From Progne subis subis (Eukaryota; Chordata; Aves; Passeriformes; Hirundinidae): a stretch of DNA of 64,000 nt. The position numbers and the translations under genes were made by a program. Shown here in pieces: positions 50,767 to 63,121 of the stretch. Each line of letters opens with the position of its first letter. Position 1 is the stretch's first letter. A model generated the notes under the pieces. That model searched no databases and was not told where the DNA came from. It saw nothing but the letters and a program-made list of their open reading frames with translations. The stretch spans positions 2,032,384-2,096,383 of the forward strand of contig JAKJHU010000038.1 in the NCBI GenBank assembly GCA_022316685.1, written 5' to 3'.

Positions 50767-52479
50767 CTAAATTATGTATTATTTTTCACTTTCCCTTATT
50801 TCTTTATGAAATTAACCACTCAGAGTAATGTATTACCCAGTGTAAGATAAACTGTTGGTTTTAGGCAGGTGACATAATATCTATTTGGAAACCTCACTGC
50901 CATTTAATTAAAACAATTGATAAACTCTTAACTATGCATAATGATGTGAATTGCAGTAATAATAAAGCTTTATTTTCCCAAATAGTTTTGAAAAAGGATG
51001 GATGAAACCAGAAGGCATCAATATTGCTAGAACCCTCTGTAATTTATGCCAATGGAAGAGCAGAGCAAGTGATTTGACTGTTTAAAAATAATCTTATTTT
51101 CCATCCAGATATGTTAAAACATAACTGAGAATTTATACATTGCATCGGAAAATATACATAATTTTTTATGATTTATCGTAACAAATACTCATTCTTGTTA
51201 CATTTTGACAAAATGTATAGAAACTGATCTGTACACATGCATTCATTTTAGTTGCCATTTTTATTTGCGCTGCATTTTTTAATGCTATTAATTCATATGC
51301 AGGCATTCACCAATTCTCTGTTGTTTAAGGAGTTCCTAAATTTCAAAGGCTCTTAGTTGCCTTTAAAGTACACCTAACTAGATGTACATAAGAGGAGAAT
51401 GAGGAGTGAACTAAAAGACTTCAGTGTCTGTCAGGATTGTAACTCCCAGTTTCAACCTTCTCTTACATTTTGGGTGAAGAATGAAGAATTTGTGTTCCTG
51501 GAACCCTTTGCTCATCCTCATCTGCCCTACCTAACTTAACTTCTGTGTTTGTTAAGGGAAACAAAGCTTTTGTGGAACAATCTATTTCACTACCTTTTCT
51601 TTTGAACCCTATTCTGGCTTAGGGATATTGTGACTGCACTTGGGTCTCATTTCTCATGCCACCTTTCCTTGTCCTGTGGTCAAAAAGACGATGATGGTGA
51701 ACATTGATAGTAAGAAATTATGTATTAAGGAACAGTTGTGAGGTGCATTTATTAACACAGATCAGGGTAAACCCTTTGGAGCAGAGATAAAAACAAGGAT
51801 CATAACTAGGTCTGTAAAACACATGGTCAGATTTAATTAGTATGGTTTTTCAAAAAAGAAAAAAAGGATAATTTTGGGAAAATGTGTAAGGCAGTAAATG
51901 TGAACGTTTTATTTCCAAAAGTTTTTGACAAGAGCTTGTCTGCAAAAGAAGCAAAGAATGGTCACAGATCAAAATTGTGTTTCTGAACCAGAAATGAAAG
52001 AGTAAGGTGAAACAGTCGGCTTCTGCCATGGAAACAGTAACTGTCAAAGAATCTCAGTATTCTGTATAAAGTCACATACTGTTTCATTAAGGTTTTTCAA
52101 GGAAGTGAAAAGCAAGTAGAAAATTTGCAGGGGACTTTTTGTCCCCCCTGCTATGTACAAGAGGGCTGTGGAAATGTAGGAGCCATCGAAGCCCAGACAT
52201 CCAGCTTAAGGAATAAACTAAATATTTGCATGGATAACAAGAATAACTAGTCATAATGATGGTTTCACTCACAAGGACTATATGAAGCAGTGTGTGAAAC
52301 GTTAGCCTTAAAACTGTTTTACTTCTTATATTTGAAATGATTCCTTGAGTTAGACTTACGGTAAACTAGTACTTCATAAGAAAACTATTTGCAAGGTAAA
52401 CTGAGACACAATTCTATTAAAACTATTTTACTCTGTACGTTTTTCTAGTGTTAAAAGCAACAGTACACAGCAGAGAAAG

Positions 52480-52975
52480 TTATAAAGGACAATGTTTAAT
52501 ATCAGTCTAATGAAATACAAAACATTTTCACTATGACCCCAAATTAAAAATTTTAGTACAGTGTTCTTTTAATCTAGTTCAGTTCCTTGATTTTACTTTT
52601 CACACAGCTCTACTAGCAGTTGTGCCAGCACAACAGAAGGGATGGCACAGGGTGGGAACAGCAGCTGGGGGAGGGGGAAGCAGGAAAGAAGGGGTCAGAA
52701 TTGGATAAACTAATCTTGCTGCTAAAGAAATGTGTCCATTATCAACATTAATATATGCAGGTAGTGCTGCTCCCCTTTACTACAATTATTCATGGAAATA
52801 CAGCTAAATGTGACAGTGTACAGCTGCAAACCCAGGTCTAAATCAGTGAACAAAAGTTACTAGCTAACATGGTATTTTTAATATATTACATAAACACACA
52901 TAAACAAAGTTAACTGGAAGAGCTTATCAGCAGGAAAATACTCTTACCAGTATTAGTCAATAGAATGAGTGAGGT
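52480..52975 (-). other. MYO3B: MYO3B 3' UTR, proximal part
   Basis: Non-coding sequence following the MYO3B stop. The first plausible poly(A) hexamer on the minus strand is ATTAAA (complement of 52495-52500); a canonical AATAAA occurs farther at about 51910-51915 (complement). The true end cannot be decided from sequence alone. It contains a purine-rich stretch (GGGTGGGAACAGC..., 52650-52690). Confidence 0.4.
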
Positions 52976-53111
52976 TCAGCTTTGAGCAAAAGACACATCT
53001 GTTGAAGAAGGAGGAGATGGAGAGCTGAGAAAACTGTCATCTTCAGGGGTAGATTCAACAGCTGACAATGATTCGTAATACTCATCCTCTCCATCCAGTA
53101 CTTTGATTTGC
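52976..53111 (-). CDS. MYO3B: MYO3B last coding exon (136 nt)
   Basis: Acceptor TTTACTTTCAAG precedes 53111. It reads [20 protein letters not shown] then [20 protein letters not shown] and SFAQS, with TGA at 52976-52978. The DGEDEYY acidic core and the FAQ(S/H) end are MYO3B-specific; MYO3A instead ends in an actin-binding tail motif that is absent here. The serine/proline-rich stretch between them is the fastest-changing part of the family. Confidence 0.92.
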
Positions 53112-56100
53112 CTTGAAAGTAAACAAATAACACTCCTTAAGTTAAAATTTAACTTTGATGAGAAAGATACGGCTTTTATACATATTCCAACTACTATTAC
53201 ATTTTATGATTATATTCTGAATGGTTCTGATCAGGGAAATGCAATATCATCTTTCAGTTTTGGAGTATAGAATGATAAAACAACAATTTGCTCAATTTAT
53301 TTTGAGCAATGTGGATTTATTTATTGATTTATTTATTTATTTCTGTATTTGTCTGTGTATGTTCCACAAGTAGGATATGATTTTGGTATTGTATTTCAGA
53401 TGATGGTTTGCTGTGAGTATGAGCCAAAGACTACATCATCAATTTTTGGGAAAAGCCCTATTGACAGCAAGGGGCTTCCATTTTTCTGTGATGTATGATG
53501 AGACTGCAGTCTCATGTTAGTGCTTTTATTCCCAGAATATAAACTTTTTTAAACTAGGGGAGGGAGAGAAAATAAACCAAATCATTCACAGAAAGAAATG
53601 AAAAATTTAGGCTTTAACATAAGTTAAAAGTCAAGGCTTTAACCTTGACTCAAAGACTTCTTGCTCACACAGTTACATTCAGAAGATTAATAAAAACCAG
53701 AGGAAAAACTACAGAAGGTTCTGGTAAATTTTTGGACTAAATATGTCTGTAAGACCAAGCACCCATCAGTTCTCTCCGGTCTATGTGATCAGGCAAGGGA
53801 ATATTCTGGCAATTGTATAGGAGACAGCCTAGTTTCTTCTACCTACACCGGGTGGTAGCTGCTCATGTAGCAATGAGAACTCAGTTCCACAGAGGAGGAA
53901 CTCCCTTTTGTGCTGAGTGGCCTCTGGCAGCTCCCCCAGGAAGAGAGAGGCCCACTGCGAGTGCACTGCTGTGGGGCTGGCAGGGCTTCTGGCACTGTTC
54001 TAGGCCACAGGCCTTCAGCTCTAACACCCTTCATCTGGCACCTTCCACTGGGTGAAACACACTTAAAAATACGAGCAAGGCAATTTTGTGGGTCGTACCA
54101 GTACACAGAGCGAGCTGGGGAGCATATTTCGTAAGAATCAGTTCTAGTGTCTGCAGACAGCAGTACATGCAAGTTTTACATTTGCTTCTGCAGAAAATGT
54201 CCAATGTCAATGCATAGAAATATGTTAATTGTTTATTTTTAGAAACCTCTCTAGAAAGTTTTGCATATTCTGTAATATCACAAAGGACTTCTTCTGTTTA
54301 CAGTTGCTTAGAACTAGGAAGATAGATATTTACCCAAGTTTTCTTGGCTTCCTCTTGCTCCCTTGATATTCTAGAGTTCCCTGTGGAGAGGGCCAAGAAC
54401 ACACAGTCAAAGCAAAGCAGCAAGTCGTTAATTTTTAATTCAAAGTGATTTTGTGTTGAATGCAAGCAGATGCTGATAATATCAGAAGTCACAGCATAAT
54501 TTTTTTGATCAAAGGGCTCAAGTGAGCCTGATGAAGCATGCATCTTGCTCGTCTTTGATAAACCACATCAATTATTCACCGTGAAGGCAGACATCCTGAC
54601 ATGAAAGCAACAGATAAAGAGCATAAGCACATGTTCAAGACGAGAGCAGAAGAACGTGGGGGTGGGGCTGGAGGGGCTGAAACAGGTATTAATAACAGAA
54701 TTATTAACTGGAAACAAAGCCAGTAAAACAGCTTTATTGCCACTTTGAACTCACATTTAACTGGTTATAGTACATGTTATCCTCAGGGCTATTCAGCATT
54801 TTGGGCTGCTGACATCGTCGACGAGGTGTTCTCAGCTTCTGTTCAAGAGAGTTTTCTGAACCTACAGTAAGATAACATAATTTAGTTTTAAGCTGTGCCA
54901 GGTGCTGTGAAGATCTTAGCACATTTTAGTCTGTAAACAGTCTTTTCTTCTGTCCTATTTGGTCCTGGATTTATTAGCAAGTCTGTTCTATCCAAACAGA
55001 AACTTGGGAATCTTTGCTTTCTCTTTTGAAACTTAGTTCAAATGCAAGTTTTTATGCAGAACTTAATTTTCACTTTTTAACATTTTTTATTCTTCAGTAT
55101 ATCTATATCACACAGTTCCTTATTCCTTTCACACTTTTTCTTAATATCTTCTGTTATCTAAGCAGGAAATGAGGTATATTGTGACTAGCTAGGAATGTAT
55201 CATTGAGCAGCAACAAAATAGTTTTTCTACAGTAGACAGTAATAAAGTCTCTTGACTGATGAGACAGTCTATTATCATCATTTTCTTTATATAAAAAGGC
55301 TACCTTCTTGACATGGTTCTCCATTTAATCAGATTAACTGAATCAGTTTGGAATTACACTTTCTTCATATAATTTGTGATGTGCTGCAAAGTAACAGTTG
55401 CTTAAAGTGATCTGGAAAGCAGAATTTAAAGGTGAAGAAGTATTTCAGAAGGGTTTCTCAAAAGAACAAACAGCTTGCTAAGTTGTTTTGGGGGGAGGGA
55501 GGTTGTGTTTGTTTGTTTGTTTGTTTGTTTGTTTGTTTGGTTGGTTTGTTTGTTTGTTTATTAAGTATTACGGAGAAAAGGCATTACGGTGTGCTATATT
55601 CTATTTTACCAGGTGTTTTCCATGGTACATACTTTGGATTACAGGGTAACTATTTTCAGGATAAGTCAGTTACTACAAGATACTGTGGGGGTAAAGAAAG
55701 GTGATTTACTTTTCAAATTAGTCTCCCAACGCCTCTTGACTTTTCTCATAGCTACCTGGTAAAAATTATTTTAGTGACAGTATGAATAAAAACAGGGCTT
55801 GGCAGCACCGAAGGAAAAATATACATCTTATACATTTGCATTCCATACTGCACAAGGAACATGCTCCTATACTAAAGGCCAGCACAAAGATCAAGTAGCA
55901 TGAGTTCCTTTAAACACTCCAAAACTGAAGCTAATATAGCTTTTGCAGATGCAGGGCTCTAATCTCACAAATCCATTGACAAGATCTGGCCTTAAGGAGC
56001 AGGTAACATTACAAAGGAGGTTTATTATGCACTCAGGCTTATAGTTTGTACCTGCAATCTGAATGAGGTAGAGGAGAAGTTTGAACTTTGGCCTTTTCAG

Positions 56101-57037
56101 CCAAAAGATTGACTGTTCTGAGAGATTTTCTCTCTTTCACTTCTGCTCAATAGTAAAATTTTAAAAAATGCTAATTCCCTCTCAGTGTGCAACTGTAATG
56201 TCTGCGTGGGAGAGGAGCTCTTGTTCCATTCCATCACAACACCTGGGAGGGATGGTGGGTTAAATGACCACCAGGGAACTGACTGCAGAGCTAGGTCTAA
56301 AACTGAAACTCAGTTTTATAGAGAGAGGTTATATTTATCCACTAATACAAAAAAACCCTTTAAAATAATGTACTCATGCTGCTTGTTAATTTAATACCTA
56401 ATGCTTCAATACTTTATACTTTCAAGTTAAGTAAACCTTCATATTTTTGCTAAAGAGATTGTGATGGCTGAGCCAGAACCTTTACTAATTGCCTGTATTG
56501 TACACAACCAGACAAGGCAAAGACTGTACCAGAAAAAACTTCTGAGGAAATTGGGTGCCCAAATAATATCTGTTTCTTTCTTTATTTTTTTTTTAACAAT
56601 GATACAGATAGGATATAAGGGCAATGTTTTTCTCTCTGAAGTCTGCATTCTAGCCTCTCTCTGCTCGGAAAGGTACTCAAATTGATCTCAGAGCTTTCTC
56701 TCTCAGGACAGCAGGGTTTGCAATTGTTGCAAGCAGTATTTTCAGTCACAAGGCCATTTGAATTCTTTCTTACATCAACATAGTTTTTGAATACCTCTCC
56801 GTGAATTTTTTTTTTTTTTTATTATTCTAGAAAGAGGCTGGTATGAACTCAGGTACTCACTGTTTTGCATAATTTCACACACCTCTCTGCAGCTTGCCAG
56901 AAGTAAAAACACAGCACACAAATATTTAGAATTTTTAAAATAGTACAATAATGTGATGGGGTAGTTCTTGGGTGTTTTTTTTTCCTTTCTCTTAAGAGCT
57001 CTTGAGGCCTTCACTTTCTTTTTTTTTTTTTTTTTTT

Positions 57038-57072
<35 letters not shown>

Positions 57073-60000
57073 TTTTTGTTTTTGTTTTTGTTTTTTTGTT
57101 TTTTCCCAAAACACACATACATGTAGGCTGAGGTTTTTAAATGTCTTTTATTCATTAGGATTCTGAGTCACTAATATTTTGCTCTACTCTTTTATCCTGA
57201 CACTTAATTATTTCTGCGTATCCTACGGGTGGTCTGCAGCTTGTGTTCTCCAAAGGAAATACCCTTTCAGTGGGCCCATTTGTCTTAGTTGCACACTACA
57301 TGAACAGTACAAAATCTGGTAACATTTATCATAAACGACCATATCTGGAGAAAATGGTATTAACATGTGCTCAACACTCAGCAGCTGAATAGGCATTTTA
57401 AATGCTGTTCTAAAATATTTTGCTTTGATGAAAAACTATAAGCCACCAATAAGAAAAAAGTCACTTGTAATTTAATAGCAATAGTAGCAGCACCAGTATC
57501 ATTAGCAAGGTATTGTCTATACTGCACAGAAATTGTGCCAAGTGCCTCTGGCATGTCCAGCCTCCTTAGTTTGCTGCAAATTGAGAGACCAAATGAGAGG
57601 ATGAACACATGCACTTTCTTCAGGTTGTCCTTCAGCACCACTTTTTAAGAATGACATCTGAACCCTTTTTGTCTGGCAGAAAACCTTCTCTTGTAACTCT
57701 GAGCACAGAAATTCCTGAAGTTACAATTTCTTATTTGCTAAATCCCTTACTGCAGAGCAGAAATAACAGAGTGCAGGGAAAATACTTTCTGCCAAGTGCA
57801 CTATGTCAGCTGATCTAAGTGTAGGGTAGCTGAGGCTCTGGGCGTCCTCGGGTGAGCAGGCTCGTGTGGATGCCTCCCTAAAGACACCACAACACTGATG
57901 CGGCTTACAGTGAAGGGAAATAGAAAATGGCTACCAGATCAATCTGTTGGACTAGAAGGTATTTATAAGCAAAGAAACTGATGGTGTTAATGTTTAGTCC
58001 TCTATTAGGACTAAACCTCTATCAACCTCTGTTGGTTATCCCTTTTTATTTATTTGATACATTAGAGCCCAAGCCAAAAAAACCCCCCAGGACTTGAAGA
58101 GCTCAGACAGATTAAAAAGATATATTTTTTCAAGTAAATGTGAAGTCAAACATTCAAGATACATTTTTATGAACTGGGAATTACATAGTTGGAAAGCAGT
58201 GTCTACAGGAGAGACTTGGGAACTGCAGATATTCAGCTGAATATGAAACAGACTGGGTGAAAAAAGAGAAGACTACCCAACAGAAACAGAAAAACATTTT
58301 CATTGTTGGGTACAGAATTCTTTTTAAAGTGGATGCAATAAAGGGCAGAATGTTTTCAGAATGGGAACAATTTGAACTCTGAAAAATCTGCCACATGACA
58401 AGAAATATAAGACTGTTCTACTTCATTCTTTTCAAAAGAAGGTGAAGAGGTGATATGAAGCAAGTGTAAACCCCTATATAGAAGGTGGAGGTTTTTTCAC
58501 ATTCAAAACCAAAAGTCTAGACTAACTGATGGTCGAAAGCAGAAGAAAATTTTAGACCAGAAATACAGAACATACTGAAAGCAATCAATTAAGAGAAAAA
58601 AGCCTTAGCAGTGTGATGGAAACTCAGGTTGAGACTAGAAGCTTTTAGAAAAGGCACATTTTAACTTAAGCAGAAGTTAAAAACTATTGAAGATGTGATA
58701 CAGATCACATCTAGCTTAACAAGAATTAATTTCTCTTATGTGATTTTTATCAGAAGTCTCGGGCTGAAGATGTGTATTGATCTTTTAAACTCTGCACTAT
58801 AGTTTCTGAACTTCCATGTGATTCTTCTTCTTTGTTTTCTTATGGCTGAAATGGAAATATTTTTCTTAAATTAGCCATCTTATCCCTTATACTGAAATTT
58901 TTAATGACCTCTCTTGGCTTGGAGATGATTAGCACATTTCTTATATCTTCTTCTTATTTCGAAGATTTTTCTGTTTAAAATCTCATCCTTTCCATAAGCT
59001 GCAAAAGACTCTTTCAGAAATGCACGGACTGCCAAACAGTAATTTAACAAAAGATTTCAAACTGCTCTTTAGCACTGACACCTGGACTTTTGCAGCCAGG
59101 ACTTGGGCCCTGACCAACACTTTCAAAACAGTAGCGGCAAAAAATGTATTTTTCTAATGACTTCCCATGGGCAGATGACTTCACTGGATATTCAGTGAAG
59201 ATCTCATCTTAGATGTCCTTATTGTCCTGATTCTCTCAGTATTGAAAGCATGGGTGCCAGGCCCTGGGCAGCCATGTCAGAGGAACAGATTCATCAGATT
59301 TTGCTTGCTGAAATGAAGTTTGGGTCTCCATAAACTCTTAGTGACTAAACTTTTGCTTCAAAAACTCTTGATGCTTATAATCTTGCCAAACATTGCTAAT
59401 TTTTCCTATATGGAGAATTCTGTACAGAAACGGTGAGGAAGAGCTTAACTGCATTTGGAACTTGTAAAAGAAAGTGATGTGAATCACATTGTTTTAAGGG
59501 TGGTGCGGCACATCTGGGGCTCTAAACACTGGCTGACATCTTACTTTTTTTGCAAGGAATGCACACAAGGGTTCTTTGTCAATGTGTCAGTGCCGCAAAG
59601 AGGCTGTCTTGCCAATTCCCTTGCTGAAGGAAGTTCATCCACCACAACACATATTGAGGAGTGGAGCTGAGTACACTCATTTTCCTTCTGAAGCCATTTT
59701 CCCAAAGCAGGTTTGGGAGGGGTTAGTCTTGTCTCCTTTTCTGCTATAGGTGAACACAGACCTAGTGTCACAGGAAGGGTACTTTTTTTCCTAATTACTC
59801 AAACAAGGAGATTTAGAGTATGAGAAGGGGCAGTTTGTTAAAGGAGAGGTAATGGGGCATTTAAGGAATTATATATATTATTAACAGAGTAAGCAAATAA
59901 AGTAGAGAAATCACTATGACGAAGAAAAATAGTAAGCATGTAGCTGATTTCCAATCTATAATATCAGATGAAACATGAAAGTGCAACCCTTAATTATAAG

Positions 60001-61693
60001 CAAATATTAACACAGACTCATGGGATCTCATCATAACATCTCAAGGTCTACATTCATGAAAATTTAAGCAATGTTTAAAATCATGTTAATTTGTTCTTTG
60101 TTTATTTCTTTTCCTGCCAGTCTAATTTATTCCAAAAGACTTTGGTTCTCAAGCCTGGATATATTGATCATGCCTATGTAAAGCATTGTTATAGCCTGGG
60201 GAGAAGACTTTTGTGGAAAAACTTGTCTTTGTTCTCCTTTGATAATTTAGACGTATTTTCATGTTTTCGAGTTTCCAGTTTTGAATCATTTTTCAAGGCA
60301 GCAAGCAAACTTCACTTTTCCTCTTGAAGTCTTAGGCAAATGCAGAAATGACCTCACAGACAATTATAATGTACATCCTTCTCCCGGTCTGGATGCTAGT
60401 GGATAATTACGTGCAGTATGTTGACTTCAAGGAACAGCTACATTTTCCTGTGTGCTATGCAAGTCCATTCAAGGAGAGGACTCAAGGGGCTAATGATTTT
60501 GGTCCCACTCATAACAGTGTTAACTGTGACTGACTGAACATCACTTATGCAGTAAAAAAGGATGCAAATTAACTAGACCTCATGATTTTCATTCTTTCAG
60601 CTTTATCCTTTAAAAGAACATTTCACAAAGGGCACACAATGCTATTTGGCTATGAGTATTCATACAAGTGCATTTTCCTTCCTTTTCCATTGCCACGATT
60701 CTCCACCATTTGCACAAGTTTGTATCATATCTTAAGTGCAAAACAGGAGTAAAATGAAACATATGCCTGGGAAGCAGAGTGAATACTCAGGCAGCTAGTC
60801 CCCACCGAGCTCCTGCTGTGTCTGCCTGCCATACTCAATTCCGTTAGCACAGAACTATCCCGCATATCCCTGTACTAGGCTGCACTCAGTGTGACTTTAG
60901 TATGAGCACACATTAAGAGATACCTCGCCCACATCACAGGGTATTTGTACATTGCCTGTTAATGCTACCAACTATGAAAGTATCAGAAACAAGGACAGGA
61001 TAACGGGTCTAAGAGGCTTCACTAAATACCTACTGTAATCTGTAGCTTCATTCGGAAATAATGAAGTTATCGTGCCTATGCGACATACTATACATTCAAT
61101 TATATTATGGTAGTTCTGCACAAATGCTGGAGGCTGATAGGAAACAAACACACAGTCTCTCTAAAATTTTAATCTCAGTATAGGCAAAACCACACCAAGA
61201 AATGACAACACAGGGTAGGAGAGAATAGAGAGCAAGACTCCTTGGTAACTTGAATAATAAGGTATGTCTTCATTATGTTCTCTTCCCTTCTGAGGTTAGT
61301 AAGAGGGAAAAGAGAAAATGATAGGAAAGAGGGAAAAGAGAAAACGATAGGAAAGAGGAAAAAGACACTCCCCCACCCCACCCCCCCCCCCCCATGATTA
61401 AGTAAGGTACTGAGAAGCTAAGGAAAAGAGGAAAAGGGAGTAAAAACCATTAATGTGAAGCAGTAAAACCTATGTTCTGGCATCAGAGGATTAAATTAAT
61501 CTAGTAACATCAGGAGCCTGGAGGCATATTGACAATACTATTAACAATTGTAATTCTCTCCAGAATATTTCATGCTTACCTACCAGTATCTTCAGATGTC
61601 TGCAAATGCTCTATAAGGCCATCTATTCTGTTGATATAACAAGATCTAGTACGATGGGAACCACTCCTGCCACCAAATTCCCTTGGTCCCTTC
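52976..61693 (-). CDS. MYO3B: MYO3B 3' end (last four coding exons; gene continues beyond right edge)
   Basis: Class III unconventional myosin with an N-terminal kinase domain, acting at the tips of stereocilia and other actin protrusions. Only the C-terminal tail is in the window: exons 61584..61693, 54755..54861, 54334..54380 and 52976..53111. All four splice in consistent phase. They read [19 protein letters not shown]..., [20 protein letters not shown]..., [16 protein letters not shown] and [16 protein letters not shown]..., ending VSFAQS then TGA at 52976-52978. I recognise these as the vertebrate MYO3B tail. The [17 protein letters not shown] part resembles the tail homology region that in class III myosins binds espin-1/MORN4. 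The motor, kinase and IQ motifs lie to the right, outside the window. SP5 follows 21.6 kb downstream on the same strand, the usual synteny. Confidence 0.9.
53112..54333 (-). other. MYO3B intron before the last exon (1.2 kb)
   Basis: Lies between the micro-exon and the last exon. It contains an (ATTT)n-like tract at 53313-53342 and a locally GC-richer block (53830-54150) open in both directions. No family similarity was recognised in that block. Confidence 0.7.
54334..54380 (-). CDS. MYO3B: MYO3B penultimate coding exon (47 nt)
   Basis: A micro-exon between acceptor CTCTCCACAG and donor GTAAAT. It encodes [15 protein letters not shown] plus GG of a split Gly codon, highly basic (KRKPRK). The phase joins exactly to NQLN upstream and to the G|CAAATC start of the last exon downstream. 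It was found only by splice-phase continuity and matches the MYO3B tail sequence I remember for other vertebrates. Confidence 0.88.
54381..54754 (-). other. MYO3B intron (374 nt) with internal poly(A) hexamer
   Basis: Begins GTGAGT and ends CTCTCCACAG on the minus strand. The AATAAA at complement 54733-54738 lies only about 17 nt inside the donor. Confidence 0.75.
54755..54861 (-). CDS. MYO3B: MYO3B coding exon, third from last (107 nt)
   Basis: Acceptor CTTACTGTAG precedes 54861. It starts in phase with GT completing Gly, then [20 protein letters not shown] and [15 protein letters not shown], and ends AAT before the donor GTGAGT (complement of 54749-54754). The basic RTPRRR cluster followed by [11 protein letters not shown] is the most strongly class-III-like part of the tail. 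Reading through the donor gives VSSKWQ and a stop embedded in AATAAA. Confidence 0.9.
55505..55560 (+). repeat. (GTTT)n microsatellite
   Basis: About 14 units of GTTT with one interruption (GGTTGG), inside a MYO3B intron. Confidence 0.95.
57015..57105 (+). repeat. Poly-T / (TTTTTG)n tract
   Basis: About 90 bp of nearly pure T with scattered G, inside a MYO3B intron; A-rich in the MYO3B sense. Confidence 0.95.
61301..61393 (+). repeat. 26-bp GA-rich tandem repeat followed by C-rich run
   Basis: Two nearly identical 26-bp units (61301-61326 and 61327-61352, one T/C difference) plus a partial third, then CCCCCACCCCA and 13 C. Confidence 0.9.
61584..61693 (-). CDS. MYO3B: MYO3B coding exon, fourth from last (110 nt)
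   Basis: Acceptor TTTTGTACAG precedes 61693. The reading is G|AAG GGA CCA..., giving [19 protein letters not shown] then [17 protein letters not shown]. It ends ACTG followed by donor GTAGGT (complement of 61578-61583). The final G combines with GT of the next exon to give Gly. A stronger-looking donor, GTAAGC, sits 4 nt further on but would break the frame. Confidence 0.88.
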
Positions 61694-61961
61694 CTGTACA
61701 AAAGAGTGTCCAGGAATATTTATAGGAGCTGGCACTCTTCGTGCTGCTAGTGACAAGCAAGCATGGAAAGAACAATAAATCAGATGTGCTTTGAGGAGTT
61801 ACAAGACCTCAGCCCTTGCTAACTCACAAAGTATCTTACTGAATCTTCACATAAATGTTGCTAATGGAAAGGATGGTAACTACTTTAAAAAAAAATTAAA
61901 TAATTAATGCTTAGAAGGAATGATTAATCCTTAACAACTCCAGTATACTTAAAGCTCTTAC

Positions 61962-62026
61962 CTGGGTTCATTACGTAAGAATAATATATTAGATTTAACC
62001 ATTTTCAGAGACAAATGCTTTGTAGT
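61962..62026 (-). CDS. Candidate further MYO3B exon (65 nt)
   Basis: It has an excellent donor CAG|GTAAGA (complement of 61956-61964) and an open frame of 21 codons, TTKHLSLKMVKSNILFLRNEP plus two bases. These complete an Arg codon with the first base of the exon at 61693, so the phase is right. The upstream acceptor CTATAG has a poor pyrimidine tract and a stop lies just before it. I am not sure this is used; it could be a decoy. Confidence 0.35.
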
Positions 62027-63121
62027 CTATAGCTCAAATGTAGTTACCCGATTCACTGAACACACAGAATCTGAAGGAGTAAAAAGTCTTATAGAAAGAT
62101 ATAAAATAAAACAAAACAAAGCTTCACTATCACCTTGGATCCCCCATACAATTGTGGTGAACTAGAATTCTGTTTATTCAGATGGAGTGCGCTCATAGTG
62201 CCAAGAGCCATAGACTGCTAGGGAAATTAGTGTAGCCTCTTTGATGTCATGTGCATCCCAGAATCTGTAACATACTGCTGAAACTGTGAGCATATCCTTT
62301 TGTTTATAATGTTAAACAGAACCATTTGAATACACACACTGAAAGAAGTTGTAACAGAAGCAATGCATTTTCTTCCACCCAGTGATTCATTACATACAGC
62401 TTCATTTTGGATACTGCCGTTATGTGCAAAGCCATATGCTTCAGATTATAATGCACACTAAGCAAATCATAAGTTTTTCAAGATGGTATGTAAAGGCTGT
62501 TTTTGCATCTGTTTGTTGCCAATGACCCAGATGACACTGTAATTAGAACAACAAATATTTTATGTGAAATCAATCATTTAGCCGTCTCTGAACCCTGAGA
62601 CAATGGCTTTTAGATGCACTTTGTTGGGAAACAAGATCCATAAATAGTTAGAATCTTGGCTTTTGCTGTTTTTTCTTTCCAACACAGTTCTGATCCTTCA
62701 GTAATTGTCAGTTCTTTCAGTTTCTATTGTGAGTGATTTGACTGTGGAGGAAAAAGGCAGAGATTAAACAAAGCATACCAAAGAAACAAAACTTTCTGTG
62801 ACTAACACGGGTAAGATTCAAACCTGTCAGCAAACAGCACATTTCTACAAGTATGGTTCTGCAGATGTCTTCCTATATGTTGAATATAGAGAAACCCTTA
62901 TAAGCCCTGCACATAGTAACATCTAATAATGGGTTCCTGAGCGGTGGCAATTAGTCAGAGTCCAAGAAGTTTACACAAATGTAACTGTAACTTCAGGGAA
63001 AAAAATAATTCATGCCAAACCATCTGACTGGCAGAAACTACTTCCAGACAATGCAGAAAACTTAACTGATCTTTCCCTCCTCAAACTTGACCCAAGGTGG
63101 TTGTGGCAGATTTTGGTTAAT
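62027..63121. other. Probable MYO3B intron sequence
   Basis: AT-rich sequence between the candidate exon and the CR1 element. No exon with matching phase and good splice sites was found in it. Confidence 0.5.

Larger units (their letters stand above)
41046..52479. other. Intergenic AT-rich stretch
   Basis: No gene recognised. Notable contents are the perfect hairpin at 42237-42282, a poly-T at 45511-45530, a homeodomain-site cluster near 47417-47445, and a fossil palindromic repeat at 50693-50766. A GC-richer block at 47870-48320 could not be assigned. Confidence 0.6.
54862..61583 (-). other. MYO3B intron (6.7 kb)
   Basis: Bounded by donor GTAGGT and acceptor CTTACTGTAG. AT-rich with low-complexity tracts: (GTTT)n at 55505-55560, poly-T at 56805-56820 and 57015-57105, and a 26-bp GA-rich tandem repeat with poly-C at 61301-61393. 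No coding or RNA gene was recognised inside it. Confidence 0.75.
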
